Source: Aureispira sp. CCB-QB1 (GTDB lineage: Bacteria; Bacteroidota; Bacteroidia; Chitinophagales; Saprospiraceae). From it: a stretch of 64,000 bases of DNA. Both the position numbers and the translations under genes were made by a program. Positions 46,327 to 55,622 of this stretch are shown one piece after another. The first letter of the stretch is position 1; every line of letters begins with the position of its first letter. Location: NCBI RefSeq assembly GCF_000724545.1, contig NZ_JHBV01000016.1, positions 1 through 64,000 on the forward strand, read 5' to 3'. The notes below the pieces were generated by a model. The model had not been told where the DNA came from and did no database searches. It saw only the letters and a list, made by a program, of their open reading frames with translations.

Positions 46327-46887
46327 TCAAATACGGCGAATTCGGCTTAAATTTTCTTTGGACATACCTAAAAACGAGGCGATATGCGTCAATGGGGCAC
46401 GTTGTATTATATCTGGATGCTGTTCAGCATATTCCCAATAACGATCTTTTGAATTTTTGTGCTTCAAAGCACGAGTATGTTCCTCTAACTTCATGTAATA
46501 ATCTTCTGTCAGTAAACGCCCCAATAAATTCAAACTAGGGTACGTTTTATACAATTCTTGCAGTTCGTTGTAGGTGATAGACCAAATCCGACTATCTTCC
46601 AATACTTCTATTGATTCTTGACTCGGTTGTTGGCTAATAAAGGAATAAACGGATAAACATGGATTGTTCTCTGACGCAAAATAGGTCGTAATATCTTTTC
46701 CATCTTGATAATAAAAACTTCTAGTCAATCCTTGCTCTATAAAACCTACACGTTGACAAATACGACCTTCTTTTAATACCAAGTCTCCTTTTTTATAAAT
46801 CTGGCATATTGATATTTGGGCAATGGCTTCGTATGCCTCTTCAGATATGGGAGCGTATTCCTCTAATCCTGTTATAATTTTCTGCAT
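46327..46887 (-). CDS. Crp/Fnr-family transcriptional regulator
   Basis: The start at 46887 gives 186 aa. The N-terminal cyclic-nucleotide-binding-like beta-roll (about 15-120: YKKGDLVLKEGRICQRVGFIE, GLTRSFYYQDGKDIT) is followed by a dimerisation helix and a C-terminal helix-turn-helix (THIASFLGMSKENLSRIRR). The cAMP-contact arginine/serine pattern (RxS with E in PBC) is not seen and no Fe-S cysteine cluster is present, so the ligand may be a different one, as in most Bacteroidota members. It reads divergently from nothing close; the hydroxylase gene lies 77 nt downstream and may be co-transcribed. Confidence 0.9.
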   Translation of the reverse strand: MQKIITGLEEYAPISEEAYEAIAQISICQIYKKGDLVLKEGRICQRVGFIEQGLTRSFYYQDGKDITTYFASENNPCLSVYSFISQQPSQESIEVLEDSRIWSITYNELQELYKTYPSLNLLGRLLTEDYYMKLEEHTRALKHKNSKDRYWEYAEQHPDIIQRAPLTHIASFLGMSKENLSRIRRI

Positions 46888-47337
46888 AATTGAATTTTTT
46901 AACAACCTATAAAAAGATAAATAAGGCTAATAATCAACAAGACAAAACCAATGCCCCATAAAATCTAATCTAAATTTAAAATCCTACATAGGGGTTGAAT
47001 TACAACAGGTTTATTCCTCTTGATTATTAGAACATTTGTTTTTTTATTAATGCTAATTTCCTATCTTACAGCTGTTTTGTGATGTATTGTTGAACTTTAA
47101 ATTTACAAATTTAATCTATACGAATAGATCATTATCCCCTAATACTAAAATCGTTTAGTAGTTTATTAAAAATAATTCTTAGATAACACATCAATTAGTT
47201 TATCAATGCACTATGAGCTTGTACAATTAGTTGATTTCAGCAGCCAACAGTTGATTATTTACGTTCCGTTGCTGCTTAGCAATACTTGATATTCATAGGT
47301 ATTAACGTTGTTGTCAAAGAATGAAAAATCTAAAGTT
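46888..47337. other. Divergent region with palindrome and decayed repeat
   Basis: An 18-bp palindrome TTAAATTTACAAATTTAA (47097-47114; two 8-nt arms around AC) lies about 220 nt from both flanking starts and could bind the divergently encoded Crp/Fnr protein, but it is simple AT sequence. The stretch 47224-47292 (AGTTGATTTCAGC... then GTTGATTATTTACG) carries fragments resembling the interspersed repeat. No gene. Confidence 0.35.
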
Positions 47338-48696
47338 ATGAAAATAAAAATTACCTTATTTAGCTCCTTTGTATTATTAAGCAATATGCTATCGGCTCAA
47401 AATGTTGGTATTGGCACCAACAATCCTCTTGAAAAATTAGATGTAAATGGTGATTTAATTGTTCGAGGTCAAGACATTTATGTCTCTCATGACAATACGA
47501 CAAATGCCAACAATGATTATTTGAGTTATGACGATGCCGTTCCTTCTACTTTGGGTAGTGCTGGAATTTTTCATCTTCACGCTGATCAAGCAAGAACAGG
47601 CACATGGCAGTTGCCCTCTGCCTCAATTAGCGCTAGAGGAGCTTATTTTGCTGGGCGAGTTGGGATTGGGACAGATGCCCCTGCTACTATTGCCCATATT
47701 TCAAGCGGTACAACAAATGATGCCATTTTGCGCATTGATTCCGATACAGATAACAACAACGAAGATGATAATCCAAGGCTAGAGCTCTATCAAGATGCAA
47801 GTGCTGTTGGTGCTATGATCGGTTTTTACAATGGTTCCCTCAACGATGGAAACACTTTTAGAATAGGAACCCGCGCTAGTAATATTGACAACTGGACTAC
47901 GTTCACGATTAATGCTATAACTCAAAATATAGGTATTGGCACAGAAACGCCTGACCAACGCTTAGAATTATTGGGTGGGGGAATCCAACTAAATGGAGAG
48001 TTTGGAATCGGTTTTTTAGGTGAAATTCCTAACGATGGAATCGTTTCTGGTGACCGAGCCAAAATTTACTATGATGGTGATTTTATTGGCACTTATAACG
48101 ATTTTTTAGTTTTTGAAAAAACGGATGGCAATGATGCTGATCCTGATGGTGGGTTTGTTTTTACCATGAAAGGTGTTGACGATATTCGCACGCCTGCAAT
48201 GACCATTCGAGGAAATGCTCGTGTAGGATTACAAACCATTACAGATCCAGCCTACGCTTTTGAACTTCCGAATAATACTGCCGTGACAATCGGTAGAGCT
48301 AGAGCCAATGCATGGGTGACCTATTCCGATGGTCGTTTAAAAGACCAACGAAAAACTATCCCATACGGTCTTTCTACTGTTTTGAAACTACGCCCCTTAC
48401 AATATCAACACCATCACTCTAGTACAGATGCTAATGGGCTTTTACAAATTGATAATAACAGTAGTGTCGACATCGGATTCATAGCTCAAGAGGTAGCTTC
48501 ATTAGTTCCTGAGGTCGTTTACGCTCCCAGCGACGAATCAAAAGACCTTTGGGCTGTTGATTATACACGCTTAGTTCCTGTCTTAACCAAAGCCATTCAA
48601 GAGCAACAAGCTACCATTCAACACTTGGAAGAAAAGTGCACTAAAATAGAAGCTCAATACCACAGCCTACAAGAACAACTAAAACAAAATAAATAA
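47338..48696 (+). CDS. Secreted structural protein with C-terminal S74 chaperone domain
   Basis: The start at ATG 47338 gives 452 aa with a signal peptide (LFSSFVLLSNMLSAQ). After NVGIGTNNPLEKLDVNG (a repeated GIGT-N-P type motif, also in VGIGTDAPATIAHIS and IGIGTETPDQRLELLG) the middle consists of beta-rich repeats. The C-terminal part (about 340-452) is an intramolecular chaperone of the S74 type: YSDGRLKDQRKTIPYGLSTVLKLRP, IGFIAQEVASLVPEVV, DYTRLVPVLTKAIQEQ, then a coiled coil. Such domains trimerise beta-helical proteins (phage tail spikes, endosialidases) and cleave themselves off with a Ser/Lys dyad. In Bacteroidota the same layout occurs in surface proteins. The ligand or structure is unknown. 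Confidence 0.85.
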   Translation: MKIKITLFSSFVLLSNMLSAQNVGIGTNNPLEKLDVNGDLIVRGQDIYVSHDNTTNANNDYLSYDDAVPSTLGSAGIFHLHADQARTGTWQLPSASISARGAYFAGRVGIGTDAPATIAHISSGTTNDAILRIDSDTDNNNEDDNPRLELYQDASAVGAMIGFYNGSLNDGNTFRIGTRASNIDNWTTFTINAITQNIGIGTETPDQRLELLGGGIQLNGEFGIGFLGEIPNDGIVSGDRAKIYYDGDFIGTYNDFLVFEKTDGNDADPDGGFVFTMKGVDDIRTPAMTIRGNARVGLQTITDPAYAFELPNNTAVTIGRARANAWVTYSDGRLKDQRKTIPYGLSTVLKLRPLQYQHHHSSTDANGLLQIDNNSSVDIGFIAQEVASLVPEVVYAPSDESKDLWAVDYTRLVPVLTKAIQEQQATIQHLEEKCTKIEAQYHSLQEQLKQNK

Positions 48697-48717
48697 ATAA
48701 GCGCAAATTGCTACTTG

Positions 48718-48756
48718 CTATTAGAGCGTCGTCAAAGATTTGGCACGCTCTGATAG
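48718..48756 (+). terminator. Hairpin after the S74-type gene
   Basis: CTATTAGAGCGT (48718-48729) pairs with ACGCTCTGATAG (48745-48756), with one G-U pair and a 15-nt loop. No T-tract follows, so it may be a weak or factor-assisted terminator between the convergent genes. Confidence 0.45.
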
Positions 48757-48779
48757 CTACAATTTATCACCAACTACGT

Positions 48780-51374
48780 TTATAATTTGAGTCCTTCTAA
48801 GGCAACGATATCTTTGTGAGCTTGTTGTATTTTTTCTTGAATATTTAATTGAATATTCTCTATAGATGGCGACGACAGAAGTGCTTGCACCTCTATTCTG
48901 TAATCTTTATTCATATCCTCCAATCGTTGGGTCATTTTTGACATCGTTGCTTCGCTCTCTTTATAAATCAGTTCATATTGAGTTTTAAACGTCTGTTCGA
49001 TTTTTTCAATCTCCACTTTTTCTTGCTCAATCAACTGCTCTAATAAAACATTGGCAGCTTCAAAATCCTTCTTCAAAGCTTGTTTCTTTTGAGGTAAATC
49101 CACTTGCTGTAACTCCTCTAATTGTTTTTGATAAGTATCTTTCAAATCTTCCAACAGTTTTTCATCCTGTTCTCGTTTATGCGCATATCGTTCCTGAAAG
49201 TAAGCCTTTCCATAATTAATGTCATGAGTTTGGGCATAAACAATACCTTCTTGATATTTCAAATATGCAGCATAGAGCTTCTCTAGATATTGGTGTGATT
49301 TCACAGACAAGTATATTTCGTCCACTCCTTTCTCATAATTAGGGCTCTCTTTGCAAAGGATAATTGTCAAATCACCATTACCTCCTTGGCTCATTGTTTG
49401 GATGTCTCTCAAATTTTTAATGGGGTATTTCTCTATTAGTTTTTTCAGACTAGCTTTCTCTAGTTTATCTGCATTGAAATGTTTATCATAAAAATAGTTT
49501 AAATCAAAAATAGACATGGCTTCATCCATCAGTGCTTGCTGTCCTATGTCAATTTCTTCTTTCAATTTCGTCTTCGCCTTTCGATAAGCCTCCTCTAATA
49601 CTTTTTTTTCCTTTTGACCCAATAGTTTTAAGCTATTTTGATAGAAGCTTTTCAAACGTTTGTGCAATGCAAAAATATAACGACCATTCATTGCAACCAA
49701 TAGTTGATTATGTACTGTTTGTTCAAGGTATTTTTTACTAATTGCCTCCAAAGCCACCTTTCGTTCTCCCATTAACGTTTTCACTTTAGTATCTTGCTCT
49801 TGCAAATATTTTTTTAATGGAGCTTCATATTGAATTTTTTCCTTTTCAATAGCTGCTATTTGTACCTTATTTTTTACTAAAAGTTTTTCTAAAACAACAC
49901 GCTTCGTTTCTATTACGTCACGTTTTAACTGAGGGTATGTTAACCGAAATCGCTTCCACAATTTACGGGCTTTTACTTCTGGTGAAGCTATATGTCGAGT
50001 CCAAGAAACTACTCGAGGAAAAACGCTCCACAAACTTAACATCAAGCCAATAATTACTAAATTAATTAGCCATATAGGCAACAGCCAAAAATCTCCCATC
50101 ATCCACCCTCCTAATGGTGTACAACTCCCTATTATAAAAAGCAAGATCCCCAGTACAATAAAAGACAATACATAATCTTTGAATGTCAATGCTAATTGAA
50201 TTTGCTGTTTCCCTGATTCAATGGCTTGATGTAATGTAATTGGCAAAGGAGGCAAGCTCCCAAAAACAGCCGATACTTGTTCTTCCAACCAACGTTTAGG
50301 ATGTAATTCTTCTAAATACTGCTGATACAAGACAGAAGGGAGTTTCATTTTCAACTTTGAAACATTACCCCAAAGTCCTAGAATATGCGCAAAATGAGCT
50401 TCAAGCTTTGGATCACCTATTGCTATCAAAAAAGCAGAACACCATTCATCCGCAGTTGGTCTAGCTTCGGGATTTTCGTGCCCTTCTTCAAAACATTGGA
50501 TAAATAGCTCTTGTAAATTTGAGTCTATAGTATAAAATTGCTGATGAGGGGGAGGGACAACAGAGAATACGGCTCGATTGATGGTACGATGAACAAATAG
50601 ACCATGCTCAATTTTCTCGTGCAAACTCACCAAATGATCATAAGGCGGGTTCGCTGATGCGGCAAAAGGATGAATGCCACATAATAATTTATAAAAAATA
50701 ACTGCTAAACCAAAACGATCCCAAGACTCACTGACCGTTTCATTTTTTCGATGCGCATTTGAATAAAATTCGGGTGGTGTATACTCGGGAGTAGCTACAG
50801 GAGCTGGAAAAATAGCGACTTCCTCCTCAACTACTTCAACAGAATCTGTATCAACAATTGCCAATAAGCCATTGGGTTGTATCAAAATATTTTCAGGCTT
50901 CATATCAACCAACACATAATGTTCGGTAGCATGCATTTGATAAATCGCAGCTGCTAGATTAAAACAAATTCTTAACCGATACTGAAGTGAATCTGGAGCG
51001 TTAAAACTAAATCGTTGCCACTGCTTCCCCAAATGCTTGGGTAGTTTTCCCAAACAAAGCAATTCCAATTTTTGTCCTTTTGCAAAAGGCATGACAAATC
51101 CTACAAATTGATACGATTGGGTATACAAAGCATCTTTTATCCAAACAATGGCGTCATTTTCAGAAAGCCCGATGGGAGGGTTTTCTATCAGGTATTGTGT
51201 TTTCTCTTCTCGTTGTTGACTCCTTTTGTGAGGATGATACAGTTTGGCAACATAATTTTGATACGCTGTCGGAGCTACTATTTTATACAAACCGCCTTCG
51301 CCTCCACCAGCAAAAGGCTTGGCTGCTAATTCAATAACTGTTCTACTTTCTTTTAAAAGGTATTGATTAGACAT
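48780..51374 (-). CDS. YegI-like membrane-bound Ser/Thr protein kinase with coiled coils
   Basis: The 864-aa protein has an N-terminal kinase domain (about 10-320). Glycine loop GGGEGGLY (23-30), ATP-lysine in YVAKLYHP (K44), catalytic VDMKPENIL (D157, K159, N162; Arg of HRD is absent) and DTD instead of DFG (D175 present) suggest an active, non-RD kinase. Two transmembrane helices (about 401-417 and 429-449) with a short loop GSCTPLGGW lie between the kinase and a C-terminal region of about 400 residues that is almost entirely coiled coil. The architecture resembles the YegI/COG4248 kinases, usually next to TerY and PP2C genes; these neighbours are missing here. The gene is preceded 89 nt upstream by a 197-aa protein on the same strand, which may be its partner. 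Confidence 0.82.
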   Translation of the reverse strand: MSNQYLLKESRTVIELAAKPFAGGGEGGLYKIVAPTAYQNYVAKLYHPHKRSQQREEKTQYLIENPPIGLSENDAIVWIKDALYTQSYQFVGFVMPFAKGQKLELLCLGKLPKHLGKQWQRFSFNAPDSLQYRLRICFNLAAAIYQMHATEHYVLVDMKPENILIQPNGLLAIVDTDSVEVVEEEVAIFPAPVATPEYTPPEFYSNAHRKNETVSESWDRFGLAVIFYKLLCGIHPFAASANPPYDHLVSLHEKIEHGLFVHRTINRAVFSVVPPPHQQFYTIDSNLQELFIQCFEEGHENPEARPTADEWCSAFLIAIGDPKLEAHFAHILGLWGNVSKLKMKLPSVLYQQYLEELHPKRWLEEQVSAVFGSLPPLPITLHQAIESGKQQIQLALTFKDYVLSFIVLGILLFIIGSCTPLGGWMMGDFWLLPIWLINLVIIGLMLSLWSVFPRVVSWTRHIASPEVKARKLWKRFRLTYPQLKRDVIETKRVVLEKLLVKNKVQIAAIEKEKIQYEAPLKKYLQEQDTKVKTLMGERKVALEAISKKYLEQTVHNQLLVAMNGRYIFALHKRLKSFYQNSLKLLGQKEKKVLEEAYRKAKTKLKEEIDIGQQALMDEAMSIFDLNYFYDKHFNADKLEKASLKKLIEKYPIKNLRDIQTMSQGGNGDLTIILCKESPNYEKGVDEIYLSVKSHQYLEKLYAAYLKYQEGIVYAQTHDINYGKAYFQERYAHKREQDEKLLEDLKDTYQKQLEELQQVDLPQKKQALKKDFEAANVLLEQLIEQEKVEIEKIEQTFKTQYELIYKESEATMSKMTQRLEDMNKDYRIEVQALLSSPSIENIQLNIQEKIQQAHKDIVALEGLKL

Positions 51375-51463
51375 GAAGAAGTTTTTATTAGCAACGGTTA
51401 TCTAGCAAACTATACAAGTAGTTCGATTAAAGGCGATCACCCAATATAAGATTCTACGAATAC

Positions 51464-52057
51464 CTATTCCTGTCCGTCTATTTTTTCTACCAAGTTAATT
51501 GCAAAATCTAGCAATTGTATTAGTGCTTGTCTTTTTGAAAAAGTATCGGGTAACCAAGCTGTCTTTATATACAAGCGTTTGCGTTCTAAAACAAATGAAG
51601 AGAATTTTATCTTGTTCAAAATGGTAACTTTCTCTCCCATTGCAATATCAAACAACTCTTCCAAACACTCGTTGTTATTAGAAGCCAATATCAACTTATC
51701 TAAGTTAACATTTTTCAACTGATGAATTGGTTCTATATCTAATGTTTTTTTGTGGTCTGATTTTGCAATCGTCTTTTTTTGGAGTACAAGTGTTGTCCAG
51801 TTTGGGTTTTCACATTGAATAATTAACTCCAATTGTTGTTTTTTAGTTTCTTCTTTGAGGGGATTTTGATATAAGTTTAAAACAAAACGATGGTTTCGAA
51901 TCGTTCCTTCTACTGTATAATCATACGATTTAGAATAAGTTGCTACTTGCTTTTTGGTTTTTAATTTTTGTTCTTCTATACCAAAGATTTTATAAATAGC
52001 TTTCAACTCTTCTTCTATGTGTTCAAATGCCTCTTTGACAAATAATCGACGTAGCAT
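51464..52057 (-). CDS. Unknown cytoplasmic protein, upstream of kinase
   Basis: The 197-aa protein has no signal peptide or membrane segment. It begins with a basic helical part (MLRRLFVKEAFEHIEEELKA) and has mixed alpha/beta segments (YDYTVEGTIRNHRFVLNLY, QQLELIIQCENPNWTTLVLQ, KIKFSSFVLERKRLYIKTAW). I recognise no family. It lies upstream of the kinase gene with an 89-nt gap, both on the minus strand, so it is likely in the same transcript. Its promoter lies in the 370-nt divergent region shared with the TPR-CHAT gene. A regulatory or substrate role for the kinase is only a guess. Confidence 0.6.
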   Translation of the reverse strand: MLRRLFVKEAFEHIEEELKAIYKIFGIEEQKLKTKKQVATYSKSYDYTVEGTIRNHRFVLNLYQNPLKEETKKQQLELIIQCENPNWTTLVLQKKTIAKSDHKKTLDIEPIHQLKNVNLDKLILASNNNECLEELFDIAMGEKVTILNKIKFSSFVLERKRLYIKTAWLPDTFSKRQALIQLLDFAINLVEKIDGQE

Positions 52058-52427
52058 ATATTGCTTTTGTATTCGCTAATAGGGATTTCTTTTGCTTGAG
52101 TAATTTTTGAGGGGAACTAATATACAATTTTAGTTGGAAGAAAGCAACTCTCATTCTAACAAAATTAATAAAAATCATATAATTCAAACCCTTTTATTAA
52201 ACTTTAATCACTCTCATTTTGTGATAACCAAGCCAAACTAAACTGATCCAGTGAGTTTTACTCAGCCCCAAAGACTTTGTTTAGGGACTAATTTTCAGCC
52301 ATACAGTAAGCACCCCACGAAAGACGAGCCAAACAACAATATTAAGTTGATTATAAAGCTATAAAATACGATTATCCTCATAAAAAACGTTATTTTACAA
52401 AGCTATCACACTCAAGAAATATTATCA
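52058..52427. other. Divergent promoter region between kinase operon and TPR-CHAT gene
   Basis: The 370-nt divergent region is AT-rich; no TTTG/TAnnTTTG pair and no strong symmetry is evident to me. A short CACCCCACGAAAGACG stretch (52308-52324 region) faintly resembles the interspersed repeat end. If the two transcripts are co-regulated, sites should be here. Confidence 0.35.
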
Positions 52428-55400
52428 ATGCCCTTACTTTTACTCTATATCCTATTATCTTTTCACGCTACAGCCATGCTTGCTCAAGCCCCTTTATCTG
52501 CTCAAAAGTTAGTAGATAGCAGCGAATATTTAATTTATGAGGACATGGATTTGGCGATAGCCAAACGGTTGAATAAAAAAGCTCAGCAACTTTTTAAAGC
52601 AGAAAACGACCTCGAAGGTTTGGCGCACTGTGCCATCAACACAGCCACTATCTGGGCTCAAAAAGATTCTTTTCAAAAATCGGTTCTTTTATTAGATAAA
52701 GTAGCAAAAAACTTTTCTCCTACACTACTTCCAAACAGTCGTCTATTAGGGCTTTTTTTTACGTCCAAAGCTTGGGCACTATGGGGCGCCGCTGATTATC
52801 CACTAGCTTATAATCATGCATTGCAAGCTTGTCAGATTTTGAAGCAATGCAAGGATTGGAAACGCTATGTCAATGCTTCTTTAATTGCGACCTATGCCAT
52901 TTATTATAACAATGCCAGTGATTTTAGCCTTATCGATACACAAATGGATAGCACCTATCAAGTTGCCTTAGATTATTTACCCAATTCTAGTTTGGCATTT
53001 AAGTATATTTATCAACTCTATGGCTCTATTTTATATCAGCAAGGACGCATCGAAAAGGCAATTGATATGACCCATCAAGGTTTGGACTATGAATATCAGT
53101 TTTTGCTTAAAGATCATCACCAAAAAGATTCTTCAATTGTTGCCAAATACTACAGCAATTTGGGGCGTATGTACTCCGAGAATGACGATATAGAACAAGG
53201 AATTATCTACTATAAAAATGCCTTTATTATCTATGAAAAGCTAAACGATTTTGGGGCGCTTATTAAGCTTTGTACTCGCATTGGTGAATTGTACGAAAAA
53301 AAAGAAAAAAGCAACGAAGCAGATTTATATTTTGGAAAAATTCCAGAGTATATTCCTTTGCTATCCAAGGATCCCATTTTACAATTGAGGGAAAATAATT
53401 TTGAGCACCTATCTATGGCGTACTATTACAATCACTTCAATTTTAATGATTCTATTCTTGATTATTACAAAAAAAATATCGCCTATATAAAAAAACACCA
53501 ACTAGGAGTTGATAAAGCATACCTAAATATTGGGAATGCTTTTGAAGCTTTGGGAAATTATATAGAGGCTAAAAAATACTATCTCAAAGCACTTCAGCTC
53601 GCTACACAAAAATATGGACATCAAGGCACCAAAGTTGCTTCAATTTATTTCAAAATTGGGCACTTGGCAGCCGAAGAAGGGCATTATCCCAAAGCGATTA
53701 GTTACATGGATACCGTGATTTTGCTGTTAGATGAAAGCCCCGAAAATCAAAATGACAAAATTCTTTTGTTAGAGTATTTACTAGACAAGTCTATTGCTAT
53801 TGAAGCTTATCAAAAACGAGGGGATGCTTTTGTTCAAGAAGGAAAGCTCAATCGTGCCCATAGTGATTTTAACAACATCATTTTACTAACCAACTATTTG
53901 AGAGATCACTACATTGATAATGAATCGAAATTGTTGTCGATCAATCGCCTTCGTCCTGTATACGAAAAAGCAGCATCAACAGCATGGAATTTGTATAAAA
54001 AACAAAACAACGAAGCGTACAAGATGTCTATTTTTGACTATGCCGAACACAGTAAGTCTGCTTTGTTAAATGAAAATATTCTGAAATTTAGAAATAATTA
54101 TACCGAAGGAGGGACTGGAATTTCTAAAGCGCTATTACAACAAGAAGAAAACTATATCGTACAAATTGATCGATGTAAGGAGCATATTTTAGAAGCAAAA
54201 AAAGAACAAAATCCAGAAAAAGAAGCAATTTACCTCCAAAAAATGTTGCTATTAGAACAAAAACTCGATTCGTTTGAGCAATATCTTCAAGCTACTCATC
54301 CTAGTTATCGATCTTGGGACTATGGTAGAGATTCGATTGTTGCTCCCCAAGAAGTGCAAAGGCATTTAGATGACGATGAGCTTTTTATTGAGTACTTTAT
54401 TAGTAATAATCATTTTTTTGTGATTTATATCTCTAAAGAAGTTGTCAAAATAAAAGAAATATCCAATTTTGATATAGCGATACTTAATGAAAAAATAAAA
54501 GACCTTAGACGTTCTTTGTCTAATGTTAGCTTTATTTTGCAACAGGAACAAGAGGCTTACCAAGTCTTTTGTACAACAGCTTATTGGTTATATAAAAACA
54601 CCTTAGAAGATGAGCTATTAAATGGTAAAAAACATCTTATTATTGTTCCCGACAGAGGCTTGCATTACGTTCCTTTTGAAGCCTTGCTAACGGACACACT
54701 TCAAACAAAAGGCATTGATTATCAAAGTCTCCCTTACTTAATACAAGATTATACCGTCCATTATGAGTATTCAGCTGCCATTATGGCTAATAACCAACGA
54801 AAAGTAAATACAGAAAATGGTCGAATATTAGGCTTTGCGGCAAGCTATGGGCAGCAGTTTGCCTACGAAAATTTCTCTCCTTCTCTTACAAAAGAAAGAA
54901 GTGCTGAGGAAACGCATACGCACAATTCGGCTGTTCCTATTCCAGGTACCATAACAGAACTAAGGAAGATTCAAGAAAAATTTAAAGGTTCCTTTTTTAC
55001 CTATCAAGCGGCCAATGAGCATAATTTTAAACAGCAATTAAAACAGCACAGTTATAGTGTCGTTCACTTAGCCATGCATGGAGTCGTAGATTATAATCAT
55101 CCTGCTTATTCTGCCTTACTTTTTACAGAAAACCTAGACTCTTTGGAAGATAATTTATTATATGCTTATGAAACACAACATCTCAATGGGCATCATGCCA
55201 ACCTGGTTGTCTTGTCGGCTTGCAAAACGGGCTATGGAAAATACGCACAAGGAGAAGGTATTATTTCATTAGGACGTAGCTTTATGTATGCTGGAATTCC
55301 TAGTATTGTCATGACGTTGTGGGAACTGAATGACGAAACTAGTGTGGAGGTAATTCAGTCGTTTTACGCAGGGCTAGCTCAAGGATTAACCAAAGATGAA

Positions 55401-55622
55401 GCCATGCAAAATGCCAAGATTCAATACTTAAACAATAACAAAGGTTTTACTGCTCATCCCTTTTTCTGGGCTAGTATGATTTGTATTGGCAATCAACAAG
55501 CCATTCCCCTAGCACAAAAATCTCATCCTTGGTATTGGTATCTTCTGGGTGGCGTATTTGTTATTGGTGTACTTTGGAGAATTGGACGGTATCTGTTGGC
55601 ACAACGTTCATCTGAAGTTTAG
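52428..55622 (+). CDS. TPR-CHAT caspase-like protein with C-terminal membrane anchor
   Basis: The 1064-aa protein has a signal peptide (FHATAMLAQ), N-terminal tetratricopeptide repeats (about 60-460, such as YLNIGNAFEALGNYIEAKKYY and FKIGHLAAEEGHYPKAISY), a helical linker and a CHAT domain (about 640-1020). CHAT is a caspase-like cysteine-peptidase fold; its catalytic dyad is visible as H884 in VHLAMHGVVDY and C932 in VVLSACKTGYG, with the conserved GEGIISLGRSFMYAG following. A transmembrane helix (about 1037-1057, WYLLGGVFVIGVLW) closes the protein. With the signal peptide this points to an extracytoplasmic protease-like protein. TPR-CHAT proteins in Bacteroidota are common but functionally largely uncharacterised. 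The stop overlaps the stop of the convergent gene by 4 nt. Confidence 0.9.
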   Translation: MPLLLLYILLSFHATAMLAQAPLSAQKLVDSSEYLIYEDMDLAIAKRLNKKAQQLFKAENDLEGLAHCAINTATIWAQKDSFQKSVLLLDKVAKNFSPTLLPNSRLLGLFFTSKAWALWGAADYPLAYNHALQACQILKQCKDWKRYVNASLIATYAIYYNNASDFSLIDTQMDSTYQVALDYLPNSSLAFKYIYQLYGSILYQQGRIEKAIDMTHQGLDYEYQFLLKDHHQKDSSIVAKYYSNLGRMYSENDDIEQGIIYYKNAFIIYEKLNDFGALIKLCTRIGELYEKKEKSNEADLYFGKIPEYIPLLSKDPILQLRENNFEHLSMAYYYNHFNFNDSILDYYKKNIAYIKKHQLGVDKAYLNIGNAFEALGNYIEAKKYYLKALQLATQKYGHQGTKVASIYFKIGHLAAEEGHYPKAISYMDTVILLLDESPENQNDKILLLEYLLDKSIAIEAYQKRGDAFVQEGKLNRAHSDFNNIILLTNYLRDHYIDNESKLLSINRLRPVYEKAASTAWNLYKKQNNEAYKMSIFDYAEHSKSALLNENILKFRNNYTEGGTGISKALLQQEENYIVQIDRCKEHILEAKKEQNPEKEAIYLQKMLLLEQKLDSFEQYLQATHPSYRSWDYGRDSIVAPQEVQRHLDDDELFIEYFISNNHFFVIYISKEVVKIKEISNFDIAILNEKIKDLRRSLSNVSFILQQEQEAYQVFCTTAYWLYKNTLEDELLNGKKHLIIVPDRGLHYVPFEALLTDTLQTKGIDYQSLPYLIQDYTVHYEYSAAIMANNQRKVNTENGRILGFAASYGQQFAYENFSPSLTKERSAEETHTHNSAVPIPGTITELRKIQEKFKGSFFTYQAANEHNFKQQLKQHSYSVVHLAMHGVVDYNHPAYSALLFTENLDSLEDNLLYAYETQHLNGHHANLVVLSACKTGYGKYAQGEGIISLGRSFMYAGIPSIVMTLWELNDETSVEVIQSFYAGLAQGLTKDEAMQNAKIQYLNNNKGFTAHPFFWASMICIGNQQAIPLAQKSHPWYWYLLGGVFVIGVLWRIGRYLLAQRSSEV

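Noticed and set aside
47097-47114. 18-bp AT palindrome as Crp/Fnr operator
   Set aside because: It is only A/T apart from one C, about 220 nt from both starts and has no matching copy in the window. It is recorded in the region note but not claimed as a site.
52428-55622. CHAT protein as a type III-E CRISPR (Craspase) partner
   Set aside because: TPR-CHAT partners of gRAMP occur with CRISPR loci; here there is no gRAMP, no Cas gene and no array, and the protein has a signal peptide and membrane anchor.
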